Positions 46,988 to 57,565 of a DNA stretch of 64,000 nucleotides are shown piece after piece. The stretch's first letter is position 1. Each line of letters begins with the position of its first letter. Under the pieces are notes generated by a model. The model was given only the letters and a program-made list of their open reading frames with translations, made no database searches and was not told where the DNA came from. Both the position numbers and the translations under genes were made by a program. The stretch lies in the NCBI GenBank assembly GCA_030248135.1, contig JASANC010001878.1, positions 44,316 to 108,315 of the forward strand, given 5' to 3'. The stretch comes from Theristus sp. LFF4_11. Lineage: Eukaryota; Nematoda; Chromadorea; Monhysterida; Xyalidae.

Positions 46988-49900
46988 TTACTCAGCTTCA
47001 GCCTGCGAGTTGGCTGCCTGCTACAATTACAGCAACTTAAAAGTTTGGTTCAAACCAGAAGCTCAAACATGACAGGTTTCTTAGGGTGAAAGGAACGCGC
47101 GAAATTAAGAAAAAGACGTTCAGAAACCCAATGGTGTGTCTAAAAGCATTTTATCGATTAATTTGTTCGTGATACTTAGTTCGTTCTTGCGACAACCCCT
47201 AGTCTGTGACTAATCCCGCCTTTATGCATAATACAAGGACTGCCTTATTTATTGGGCCATGCTTGGAACAAACAAGATAAGGAAAACAAGACAACACTTC
47301 GCAAACGCAATTTACCTGGCTCGGCTGCAGCGCCTCGTTGAGCTTCACCCGTTTCGCCTGTTCCATTTCCTGCAACATACACTTTTGCAATCGACAGGGA
47401 AATTGATTGATAATAATGCAAGCTGCTAATGCTGCTGCATTGAAAATTTCAAAAAAAACCTTGAAAAAAACTTGAAAAACAAAAAAACTCGATTTTTTCA
47501 GGTAATAAAATTTGCGTTGAGAAACTGGTTCTTCCCGGGAGTTTTTTTCGCGGGGAAAAATGGGGTTTCTTGCCGTTTCCAACCATAATCCGTGTGATGG
47601 TGCAAGTCAATTTGCAGCCAGACCAGTGCACACATCCCCACTGACCAGCGCATAACGCTGCTTCGCTTGCTCGGCCTGCTGCTGATACGGCTGTTTCTCC
47701 TCATCAGTCAGATTGCGCCACAATTCGCCGACCGCCTGCAATCAACCGCAAACGTTCAATAAGCGGCAGCATAGTTGTTCCAGAGCCGGGGGGTTGGGGG
47801 GGGGCGATATAGATAGCTGGAGCAAATTTTCCAGATAGATAGATAGCTGGAAAATTTTGGGGGGGGGGGGGGCGGGGGTAGAGATGTCAAGAAAAAAAAA
47901 TTTTTCTATTTTTTTTTTAATTTTTTTTTTAATGAAAGTTGTTCAGAATTTTTCAGGGAGTCCGAATATCACCATCTGAGGAGCCACCGACTTACCATAT
48001 GACCCCCACTCATATGGGAGGAGGGTGAAAATTTCAGACTTGGTTTCGGCGACCCCATTTTCCCACCGACGACATCACGTCTCGTGTTTTGCCTCTCAAT
48101 TCACCTCAAAAAAATGGGAAAAAAATTCCCAAAAAAACCGGTGGGATCATGCTGACGACACGAGGCGAAACAGCAACGAGCAACCAACGAAGTTACGCTT
48201 GCAGTGGCAGACAGTGCAATTTCCACCTTTCGAGATCCTGAAAAACGATGCGTAAATGTGAGTTCTCTGCTTCTATCTCACCTTAGCGACATCGGAATTT
48301 GTTGAACTAGCCTTTGCGACGCTCAAGTACTTCAATGCGCGAGTCGATCATCACTCACCAAGGCTGAAAACAGTCGATAAATCAATCCAGAATACCACCT
48401 GCAGCGTTGAAGACTAAGTGACAAGGTAAAGTCAAAGAAAATTTTTGTTGAACTTTCGAAAAATTATGCCAAAAACGGCATTTTCAGGGCACATTAAAGA
48501 AAAAATTTCAAAAATTTTTAATAAAAAAAAATAAAAAAATGCTCATTTTTTTACTTTAAAAAAAAAAAATTAAAAAAAAATTTTTTTTTTGACCCTTACA
48601 TCTCTAGGCGGGGGGCATGTGACTTTGGGGGGAGGGGCGGTAAAAATTTTTGAAATTTGATAGATAGATAGCTAAAACGCTAAAAAGCTATAAAAACAGC
48701 AAAATAATGCTAAAAATACACTAAAAATCAAGTATAAACGCGCATTTTACCTAAAACTGGCATAATTTTTAAGAATTACGAGCAAAAATGATCAATTTTA
48801 GTCAAAACTTGACTTATTTTATGACTTCGAAAATGAAAATTTTTAGACAGATAGCTGGCTGAGAAAATTTTTCAGATACCGTATTACCTCTATTAACCCC
48901 CCCCCCAAAAATTAAACCCCCCCCCCAAAAATAAACCCCCACCCCCTCGACAAGTTTCCAAATAATCCCCCCCCCAAAAATAAACCCCCATGGGGGTTTA
49001 TTAGAAACCTGTTTGAAACACAAACCTAGCGAATTCAGTGGCTGAATGCAGTGACATTGGTGAAATTGTGCTACCAAAGGCCCCAAAGGGATGAGTTAGT
49101 GGTAATTTCATTACAAAAGGCTGTTACAAAAGGAAATCTCTGTGAAAAGTAGAAGTTTCTGCGACTTCCTTCCTGCCATGGAAAGTATTTTTGCCATTTT
49201 GCTCACCCCTAAAAATGGTTTCCAAAAATACCCCCCCCCCCAAACCTAAACCCCCCCCCCCAAAAATAAACCCCCACCCCCAGAACACGCTGAAGAAATA
49301 AACCCCCATCGGGGTTTATTAGAGGTAATACGGTAGATAATAGCTGAGCCGAAAAAAGAGACAGATCCGAAAATTTTGGGGGGGGCGCCCCCCCCCCCCC
49401 TAGAACAACTATGAGCGGCAGAATGGTTGAAAGCCGCTCTGAGTTTCTTTGTTGTATCACGAAACCTTGCATGCATCCATGACGTTTTCTATCAACTCAA
49501 CATTGAAACTAATGTGTTGTGGTTTAGTCCCCCAAATAAAAATATCAATCACGGGTAATTGAAAGCAAATCGGAAACGTAGTTTTGGAGTAAAAAAAAAT
49601 AGTTCACAATCACAATCGATCAGTCATGAAGACACCGTGCACCAGCTTGCGCCCACCACCAGTCCCTGTGGCTTGTGGCACAACTTTTCAGGAACGAACA
49701 TCTCGACCTCAGCAATCCAATAGTGCTGCACCACTGAGCGCCAAAATAAATTCATAAAGCAACAAATTTCCGTTTCCTTTATATCACGCTGAAGAGGAGA
49801 CTAAACCACCAGGTGAATCTGAACAATTATTCATTAAACTGTGAATCAGTTCGGGTCGAAAAACGAAACCACGATGCTTCGCTATTTCATTCAGGGGTTA

Positions 49901-51202
49901 AGTGGTGTTGCACTACTGGACTACTGAGCTTTAAAAAACTGCCCCCCGACCCTGATTCAAGATCACCTTCATGTAGGAAGCCATATTCTTCTTGCCAGTC
50001 TGCGCATCAGTGTGTGCCTGACTCAGCTGCTCGTCGTTGCGTTTCTCGTTCGCGAAAAGCACGTATGCCGAGCTGTGGTAAACAAAGGCCTTTAACAAAA
50101 CCACGGAGGCAACACGGAACACGGAGGCTGCACGCTTAACAAAACCACGGAGGAAACACGGAGGCTGCGTGCAGCTAAAGTGACCCGTATTTTATATGCA
50201 CACAACACGCTGCGCACCTTTAACAAAACCACGGAACACGGAGGCACGCGGATTTGGGGAGATTTGGGGACAGGACAAATCCGTCCCCGTCCAAAAAAAA
50301 TTTATGTTTTTGTCAAATAAATAAATAAATAAATAAATAAAGGCGCAATAAAGCAAAGCAAAGCTAAATGTCAAAACTAGACTTCAAGGATTACGGTAGC
50401 TCTCCAATGGGTCTCGACACGATTTTTATAAAACGTCACTGAGTGCCAGCAAAAGCTACTCTATTGGTGGACACCGGTCATATGATTGCAACAAACAGTC
50501 TTATGTTTGAAGTTCGGGCACACGGGTTACGGTAGCGGTAGTTTTGTGTCTTGACACGAAGTTGCTGAAAACTACTTTGTTTCTTGCGAATAACAGTTGA
50601 AACCATTTAGAAAAATGCCGCCTTATCACCGAATGTCAAAAATCGGATTTTGAGGGAGGTAACTTGGTGGGGGCGCTAATTTTTTAAAAAGTTTTTTATG
50701 AAGTGAGAGTGGACGTTAGTGAAAGATATGTGGAAGGGAGGCACGGGTTAGGAGTGTAGTTCGGTCTGAACGAGTTGTGAAAATATGTGAATAAAGTTTT
50801 TTTTGAAGGGGGTTAATTAAGTTTTTGGAAAAGAGGTAAAAAAAGGGGGGGGGGGTTTTTTTTTTTTGGAAGGGGTTTTTATTGGTTAGTTTGAGAAAAG
50901 AGTTTTAATGGGACGGGGGAGTTTGTTGAGGGGGTGGGGTCGTTGCGTTTCTCGTTCGCGAAAAGCACGTATGCCGAGCTGTGGTAAACAAACACAGAAC
51001 ACAACGCTGAACACAAAAAGAAGAAAAGAACGAATAAAAACGAAATGAAAATAAACCAGGAAAACATCAAACACGCTCACAGCGGTCGTTTCGGTTCGCC
51101 TGGTGATTTCTGTTTGCGCTTGCTGCTCTTCTTTGGCACTTCCTGCTCGGGGTCGTGGTGGCTGACGTTGGCGTTGTTGGTGTTACTGTATTCGGCCATC
51201 AT
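46988..51202 (-). CDS. Single HMG-box DNA-binding protein, 133 aa
   Basis: Exons 51202-51081, 50072-49967, 47735-47646, 47369-47316 and 47017-46988 close exactly (402 nt). The start is the first of two adjacent ATG codons (MMAEYSNTNN). A Lys-rich linker with a nuclear-signal look (PKKSSKRKQKSPGEPKRPL) runs into the HMG box: SAYVLFANEKRND, then AVGELWRNLTDEEKQPYQQQ and AEQAKQRYALEMEQ. The Pro-Lys-Arg-Pro-Leu-Ser-Ala-Tyr start and the Trp, Glu-Lys and Tyr positions are canonical. A short acidic/Gln tail (SQAANSQAEAE) ends the protein. Size and layout resemble Nhp6/HMGB-type chromatin proteins that bend DNA without sequence preference. The 2.2 kb intron 2 holds a hAT MITE and another MITE; intron 1 holds a truncated copy of exon 2. 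An upstream spliced piece at 51597-51662 may be 5' UTR or an extra coding exon. Confidence 0.88.
47067..47260. mobile_element. MITE, TACAGTAYGGCCGAATAAAT family (copy 3, inverted, eroded)
   Basis: GGACTGCCTTATTTATTGGG at its right end is the reverse complement of the family start; GGAACGCGCGAAATT and GACGTTCAGAAACCC match the inner part of copy 2. The terminal bases are eroded. Confidence 0.6.
47879..48606. mobile_element. hAT-type MITE with 8-bp target duplication
   Basis: The ends TAGAGATGTCAAGAAAAAA and TTTTTTGACCCTTACATCTCTA are inverted, and the 8-bp direct repeat GGCGGGGG flanks both sides (47871-47878 and 48607-48614). An 8-bp duplication with TAGAGATG-like ends is the hAT hallmark. 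The interior contains a frame at about 48285-48415 (EFVELAFATLKYFNARVDHH) of unknown origin. It lies in intron 2 of the HMG gene. Confidence 0.85.
48877..49335. mobile_element. MITE with TACCGTATTACCTC ends and CCCCCCCAAA arms
   Basis: TACCGTATTACCTCTATTAA at the left and TTATTAGAGGTAATACGGTA at the right are inverted; long C tracts alternating with AAAAATAAA fill both arms. TA borders. In intron 2 of the HMG gene. Confidence 0.85.
49336..49966. other. Rest of HMG intron 2
   Basis: Contains a relative of the palindromic MITE seen in CTR 1 (49890-49950, AGTGGTGTTGCACTACTGGA) and homopolymer tracts. No coding recognised. Confidence 0.5.
50640..50937. other. C-depleted, G/T-rich segment
   Basis: For about 300 bases the + strand holds very few C residues and long G and T runs (for example AAAAAAGGGGGGGGGG followed by TTTTTTTTTTT). 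It ends abruptly at the duplicated HMG exon fragment. It could be real low-complexity DNA or a poorly polished stretch of assembly. Confidence 0.6.
50938..50995 (-). pseudogene. Truncated duplicate of HMG-box exon 2
   Basis: The 58 bases, including the acceptor TTTACCACAG and codons for SAYVLFANEKRND, are identical to 50031-50088. The copy then breaks off into unrelated C-rich sequence (minus strand) without a donor. It lies in the intron directly upstream of the intact exon. Confidence 0.8.
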
Positions 51203-51596
51203 TTCGAATTCCAACTTGTTGTGCTTCTTGAAGGACAACGATTGAACGGAACACGGCAGTTAGAGAAACGTCGCCGAGCGCAGATGTCGAATTTGTAAGA
51301 GAACCGGCTGACTCAATGCAAATATTTTGGATTTTACTGTTACGACGCCGACGGTCGCACTTTCTTTTATTTCGGCCGGTGCGTTACGAACTTTTGAAAA
51401 ACGGATCAAATCCAAAAAAGAAAGGAGGACCGCCGGGACTGCAGAGCAGATGCAGCAATCAATACTTTTAATTTTTACAAGGATACCACGCAATAAGTCC
51501 AATAGCACGCAGCATGCAAGCAAGCAAACGCCCTAAATTCAAAAAGAAATTCGTTTTCAAATTTTTGACCAATTATCAGGTTACTACCGTACTCAC

Positions 51597-51662
51597 ATCA
51601 ATGCGACTGTAGCGACACCATCCGAAGCCAACGCAAAACAATTTTTGTTTGTCGAAACTTTG
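51597..51662 (-). other. Possible upstream exon of the HMG-box gene
   Basis: A 66-bp open segment bounded by a good acceptor (TTTCCTTTCAG) and donor (GTGAGT), coding QSFDKQKLFCVGFGWCRYSR plus ID in phase 0. It could join at an acceptor at 51225 ahead of HNKLEFEMM and the proposed HMG start, giving either 5' UTR or an N-terminal extension. Undecided. Confidence 0.4.
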
Positions 51663-51939
51663 CTGAAAGGAAAGAATTACAGTGGCAAATAATTGTTGTT
51701 GGTTTGCTGAAACAAAAACACCATTCAAAATCAGTGAAGACAATGAAGACAATTTCTTTCTTCAAAAATATCGATTTCAAGCAAACGTTTGTCAGTCAGA
51801 AACACTCCAGCCTGGCTGGCATCCATTTCAAACTGTCTCTCACAAAACTCTGGTCCGTTTCCAAATGTGTTGTTTGGCTGTTTGTTAAGACTTCGCGTTT
51901 GCTTGGTGTTTTCGGCAGACGTTTATATTTGCCATAGCA

Positions 51940-54900
51940 ATGTGCCTTTTATGGCTCCTTTACTTCCGATCTTTTCGAAAAATGACCTGCCTAACTAAAT
52001 CGATTGAAGCACTGTTCATCGTGTGCATCTACACAGCAGCTATCGTGTGCGTCATCAACTTGTATTTGATGAACACAAATCAGAAATCCATGTACCCCAG
52101 CCTGATCAACATTTCGCAGTTTCGGCGATTTTTTGCCAGCTCAAACAACAGCAGTCAATCTGAAGCATCGTTTGCTTTTTGGCGTTGGTTACGCAATTTT
52201 GAAGCGAACAATTTAGATAAACCGAATGTTTCATTGACACAAGATGAGCTCATCACTCAAGATGGCTGTGTAAGACTAGCACAATTCACGGTCTCTCGTG
52301 GACCGGCGTATTTTGATCGTCGAAAACGAAACGCCCCTGTGATTCGAATTCTGGCTTTTGGACCAAAACTGGCTAGTTATTCCGTTCAATGCAAATTCCT
52401 TGACGCCAATCACAAGTATGTTTTGAAAAACCATTCGTCAATTTCAACAGGAGTCTTGGAGATGTTCGATCCATTTGCCAGTTTGCGTGTCAAAGTGTCC
52501 ACAAGTCCATTTTGGCCGCATTTCATCTTGTGCGATGCAAAACCGTTAGCGCTGCCTCTAACCAACGCAAATCTTGAGAAAACCACCAGTTTTACAAAAG
52601 ATCAACAATTTATTGTTCCAAAATTTGTGGAGGTAACGATTGTCGAAACCTTGGAGTCAAAAAGACCGGCAACGGCTGCCGGAGCGCTTAATAAAACAAC
52701 CAAGAGCGACGACTCAACAGCAGTGGCCACTGAGACATCAACGCCTGCGTCTACCACAAATCACAAAATTCCCCAAAATGAAAACCGTTTGTTCAGTTCA
52801 TCAATAGTTAACATCACGACAGCTACAGTCAACAAAACAACCGATGAAGTCAGCCAGTCAATCTCAACATGTTCGTTGCCAATTCAAACTGTGCCACTGG
52901 TTCCTGAGCCTGTGCGAACTGACCGTTCAATCAAAATCAACGTTTCAAGACCGATCATGGTTCAGACTTCAACTGAGAATCGTGCAGATGATAACAATCT
53001 TGGAACACCGGTGCAAAATGCAACCATCTCCATGCAGACGCAAACCGAAATAGTGCAGGTGAACAAAGTTGTCACCGAATACGCCGCCAGCAATTTCTCT
53101 TATTCGCGCACGCTGGACGTTTGTGTGAAGACGGTCGATCGCAACTTCTCGGAGTGGTGGCTCATCGTCTTTTTCATCGAATTTTGGCAACGAGCAGGCA
53201 TGGCATGTGGAGGGGGGGGGGCAGTTTTTTGCTGAATCTGCATTGTTTCAGTGGAGAAGGACAACTTAAACTCGGCTGATTAGATTCTTAAAAAACCGGG
53301 AGCACTGGTTGACTAGTGGCAAGTAGGGATGTCCCTTGACCGACACCACTCCCGCTGCAGTTTGTTTGTTTATTTGTTTGGTCGCGCGCCGGTTCCGGAA
53401 ACCATAAGGTACCAAACTCCGGCGGAAACGGGCAATACTGCCCGAGCCCAATTTACCCTCGACTCTGGAGGGAGTAGACTATTAGTTGTTATTGGTCAGT
53501 TTAGTTTCTCCATTATGTGTCTTGTCCGCAGCGGGGTTCGAACTTTCCACCTACAGAACAGTAGACGAAAGCCCTACACCTGCGCTACAGACGTGTATAC
53601 AAAAGCAATTGGACTGACTGACATGTGTTTGTAACTGATTCAGGTGCTGATCACTTCTGGATTTACGTTCACCTGGCTGATGGTGGCACGCGCCGAGTGC
53701 TTGAGCACTTCGAGCACTGTGGCGTGCTCACTGTGCTGCCGTCGTGCGGCGCAAACGACGCCAATCGTGGCGCTGTGCAACACTTGCAGAATCACGGTTG
53801 GTGTGTACCACGTCCTTGTTGATTGGGCTTGCTCGTTGCCAAGTTACTGTTTGTCCGTTCAAATTGTTATTTGCGAGAACCTTCAAACAAAGCAAAACAC
53901 AACAAAGAAAAAGCAAAAAAAATCTGAATCCTCAATGCGCCGGCCCCGCAAACTTGAATTGCCGCACAAGTTATCAAGCGTTTCCTTATTTCTGCGTGCA
54001 AACGCAATGAGTCTCAAAGTCATGGAAATGATAATACCAACGGTCTCTTGATATTTCTGTTGAGTGTCCTGGTTTAGTGAGTTGTTTCATTTCAGATTGT
54101 CTGCTGCGCTTGAGTGGTCACGCACAGTTTGTTGCGTTGGTTGACTTTGACGAATTTATCTTGCATCCGTCGTCATTTGGCAACAGTCAGCGATTTTTGG
54201 TTGATTTTCTGACGAATGCCGCTGCAGCAAAACCAACGTTGGCTGCATGGCATTTTCGACACGTTTACTCGAGCACACTCGGCAAATTCTCACAGAAAAG
54301 CTCAGAACGAAGCGTTTCCGGTGGTGCATACATATTTTCCATGTTCACAAGTTGTTTTTGTAATTGGTGGAAGATGAATTCAAGTATCATAGTGTGAAAA
54401 TAAAAAGTCAGCTCGTCAAACTTTTATATTTACAGGCCAAAAACTAACGCTCAAGGAACGTCTGCAATCTTACTTCAGTCGCTATGCACAATCCTTTGAA
54501 GTTTCGAAAGCTCTTCCTTACATGGTGCGCAGCAAAGTGATCGTCAGACCAGGGACTGTGTTCAAGAAACCACACTGACGAATATTTGAACGTCATTCAA
54601 ATTTTTTTCTATGTGAATTCAAAATTATTATGCTACATTTCAAATTCAAAACTTGGTGCTGATTGCCCGCATTATACCCGTGCGATGGTGTGGGGTACCG
54701 ATGTGCGCTGCGCTCAACTCCGGTGTGCGGCTCGCAAGAACAAACTTTGCGAGCTTTGCTTCATTGCACCGGCTGTCCTGAAAATGGCGCACAGCCCTCA
54801 AAATGGTTCACAGCCCTCAGGCCGGTTTCGCCAAAATGCCATCACAAAAAAATTCTTGCGGGCAGCACACCAGTTTTGAGGGCTGCGCACACCACTACCC

Positions 54901-55243
54901 CATACCGTTGCACGGGTACGGGTATGGCCCGCATCCTACGACAATCGTCACGTTTTGCATACAGCACAACAGAAACTGTGATGCCTTGAAACCAGTCCCT
55001 TTTTTACTGAGAACGAATTCTGCGGACTCACATTCACCACGTCATGGAAACAGTGAACCCAACAGTGTACACAACTGAAACGGTCGATGCAAACCGATTG
55101 CATCTGTTGCACATAACACCGAGACTGCACCTGGACAACATTCCACTGGTCAGCAACACGACGAGCCCGTTCAAAAATTTTGTGAAAGATTTCATCAACG
55201 GTGAAACATGGAAAAAAGTCGTCGAACTTCAATCGGAGCATTG
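51940..55243 (+). CDS. GT92 (DUF23) glycosyltransferase-like protein 3 (3' end unresolved)
   Basis: Exons: 51940 to about 53200, 53644-53796, 54096-54320 (or 54323), 54436-54578 and a possible last exon about 55018-55243. A signal anchor near the start (EALFIVCIYTAAIVCVINLY) makes it type II. The landmarks are VRLAQFTVSRGPAYF, SPFWPHFILC, LDVCVKTVDRNFSEWW, HFWIYVHLADGG, LRLSGHAQFVALVDFDEFIL (DFDE) and SKVIVRPG. Compared with genes 1 and 2 it has a Ser/Thr/Asn-rich insert of about 180 residues before CVKTV. The donor of exon 1 is unclear: AG|GC would keep family spacing, a GT a few bases later adds three residues. Reading exon 4 through gives an early TGA after VFKKPH. The downstream frame RTHIHHVMETVNP clearly matches the C-terminal region of gene 1 but cannot be joined in phase with the sites I see, so the gene may be alternatively terminated or damaged. 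Confidence 0.75.
53335..53600 (-). mobile_element. tRNA-derived SINE-like insertion
   Basis: On the minus strand 53592-53524 reads GTCTGTAGCGCAGGTGTAGG (A-box-like) and later AAGTTCGAACCCC (B-box-like); the first and last seven bases (GTCTGTA/TGCGGAC) pair like an acceptor stem. The T-stem does not pair, so it is not a working tRNA. About 190 bases follow, ending in AAACAAATAAACAAAC-type sequence. It lies between exons 1 and 2 of GT92 gene 3. Confidence 0.4.
54673..54926. mobile_element. hAT-type MITE with target duplication GCCCGCAT
   Basis: The 8-bp direct repeat GCCCGCAT flanks the element (54665-54672 and 54927-54934). Inverted ends: TATACCCGTGCGATGGTGTG at the left; the right end, complemented, reads CATACCCGTACCCGTGCAAC. 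About 254 bp, no coding. It lies between exon 4 and the orphaned last exon of GT92 gene 3. Confidence 0.8.
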
Positions 55244-55384
55244 AGATTTTTTGCTTCTGAAACAAGGAACAGAATGATTTTATTGATGAATGATTGTAGT
55301 ACTGTATTGATGAATGACTGTTTTTGCTTTTCGCATTTAACGTCGAATAAAAGGTCGGCATGGTCAACCTTAAGCGCCATTAGG

Positions 55385-55580
55385 TTGAAGCGCGTTTCAG
55401 TGCGCGTCACTTCGCTACACATTCATGAAGCAAGTAACAGCGCAGCTTCAATGCGCGTCACTTCGCTACACATTTTTACACTTCGCTACACTGCGCGTCA
55501 GCGCGCTTCAGTTTTAGAACATACGCACGTTCGTGTTAGCGCGCGTCAACGCGCTTCAGCGCGCGCGTGCATGAATGGGC
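55385..55580. repeat. Dispersed GC-rich repeat, related to 17087-17215
   Basis: CACTTCGCTACACATT occurs repeatedly, with GCGCGTCAGCGCGCTTCAG and GCGCGCGTGCATGAATGGG. Partly tandem inside. Confidence 0.6.
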
Positions 55581-55728
55581 CTTTAGCTGACGCACGCTCC
55601 ACTAACTGCATAATTAAAAATTACAGGCAACTGGCAAACTACTCGATGAACCGTTTTTCGTTTTGACACAAAACCGTTTCACCTACCTTTAAATACCAAA
55701 AAACGTCTCTCACATACAGCGACAGCCC

Positions 55729-55729
<1 letters not shown>

Positions 55730-55762
<33 letters not shown>

Positions 55763-57443
55763 AATCTATAATACTAAGATAGTAACTGTGTAATGGTGTC
55801 CGTTCCGCTACGTTGATTGGCTATTAAAATATACAAGTTTGAGCCAATTTTGCTATTAAAGTCATCATCAGCTGAATACTCATACTCCATTTTCTAATGA
55901 CAATGCAAAGCTCAAATCGTCATTCCACATGACTTTAGTCATCATGATGCCTTTTGCTCAACAGCGACAACCAACAAGCGAGACAATCGTAAGAATTGCA
56001 AGGACTCCATTGTAGACGATGGAGTTTTTTTCACAAAAAACGAGTTTTTAAAACAATCGCTTGCAAGTTAATCGCTCTTTTCACAAGGTAGACTTTTTAT
56101 AAAGCCGGTGTTTACAACGAGTATTTAGAAAATCGTTGCTTTTTCCTTCATTTGTTTTTTTATCACAGAAAATGCGTCACTTAGGATAGAAAAGCTACAT
56201 AACAAAGCAAAAAGCGACCATTTTACACAATGGGTACTGCGTGTTGAATTGGTAGAAACGTGTTGCTTTTTGTTGCACTCGATCAAAAAGAACTGGCTTT
56301 GGTTAAGGTAAGCGGGGAAAAGAAGTAAACATTCGAAACAAAAGCGGGAGCTTTGCTACCGGTATTCAGTAAAATGTTGCTGGTTTGTCATTTCCATTCT
56401 GTCAAAAATCCTTGGCTAAGGTTAGGGTTGGTAAGAGTAGTAAACATACCACACAAAAGTGGCCGTTTTGCAGCGAATATTAAGAAAAGTTTTGCATTTT
56501 TCGTCATTTACACTCTAAAAGGCCTGGCTTAGGTTAGGGTAAGCGGGTAAAAAACCATTACCAAGTCAAAAGCGGGCGCTTTCCAATGAGTATTTAGAAA
56601 AGTGTTGCCTATTCAGAAATGACAGCTGACTGAAGCAGATTGCTTTTCTTAAACCTGTATCTTAAACTGAAACAAAAAGTTAAACCGGTATCAGTTAATT
56701 GTTGCTAATCAAACGACATTGTTTTTTTAAATTTTTTTGAATAGGAATGGCGATTGAACAACATGTGACGACATTGAAAAGCTAACCAAACAAGATTTAT
56801 TTTTGAAACTTTGAGCGGGAATGGCTGTTAATTGTTGCTGATCAAAGGAGATTGTTTTTTTGATACTTTAAACGGGAAGGACAATGGAATGCAACTGATT
56901 AGCAAAGAATCAAAGAACAAATAAGCGACATTGAAAAGCTAATAAATGCGAGAATTGATTTTGATACTTTAATAGGGAATGGCAGTTGTTTGTTGCTGAT
57001 TAAAAAAATTGTTTTTCATATTTTGAACGGCAGTGCAGTTATGATTGTTAGATATCTGTTATTTCTTATGTGTGGCTTTGATTGATGCTGAAACAGCGTT
57101 AAACAAACCACACAGTAATCAGTGTTATGGTGAGTAAATCAAGTTACGATTGAATCGACAGCAATAAAATCAGCAAAAGCATGTTGCTTGACAAAAAACA
57201 CGGCTTAAACAACAAAAAATGCTGTGAATTTCAAAAAAGTAGAAGCATCGACGGATACGATTGCTTTGAAAGTGAGCGATCATTTCTATGGTAAATCAAC
57301 AACAGTCTGTTAAAGCAGCTCAAAATCAAAATGCAACGCATTTCGAGTCCGCATCGTGGGCAAGGTCAAAAGGGAAAACCAGCTCAAAAATAATAGTTGT
57401 ATTTATCAGCTAACCGTGCCGTAGGCACGGGTCAATTTGCTAG
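55730..57443 (+). mobile_element. Non-autonomous Helitron-like element, ~1.7 kb
   Basis: The 5' side is TC followed by a CTAT microsatellite and TAATACTAAGATAGTAACTG; the 3' end has a short hairpin (CCGTGCC GTA GGCACGG) followed by GTCAATTTGCTAG and T, fitting Helitron ends (5' TC, 3' hairpin plus CTRR, A/T insertion). There is no target duplication. The interior has three or four ~120-bp imperfect repeats (GGTTAGGGTAAGCGGG, GTATTTAGAAAAGTGTTGC). No Rep/helicase coding. The exact 5' base is uncertain because of the microsatellite. Confidence 0.65.
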
Positions 57444-57459
57444 TCTGGAAAATATATGC

Positions 57460-57565
57460 AACATGACGTAATGACCAACCAATCAGCGCTGAGAATTGCT
57501 CATGACTAACCAATCAGCGCTGATAATTTGTATGACCAACCAATCAGCTAGTTGCATGTATTAGT
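57460..57565. repeat. Tandem repeat with CCAATCAGC motifs
   Basis: Three ~35-bp units of the type ATGACCAACCAATCAGCGCTGA. CCAAT motifs can bind NF-Y, but here they probably come with the repeat. Confidence 0.6.

Noticed and set aside
53524..53592. tRNA gene
   Set aside because: Only the acceptor stem pairs; the T-stem does not form and the D-stem is poor. Kept only as a tRNA-derived SINE candidate.
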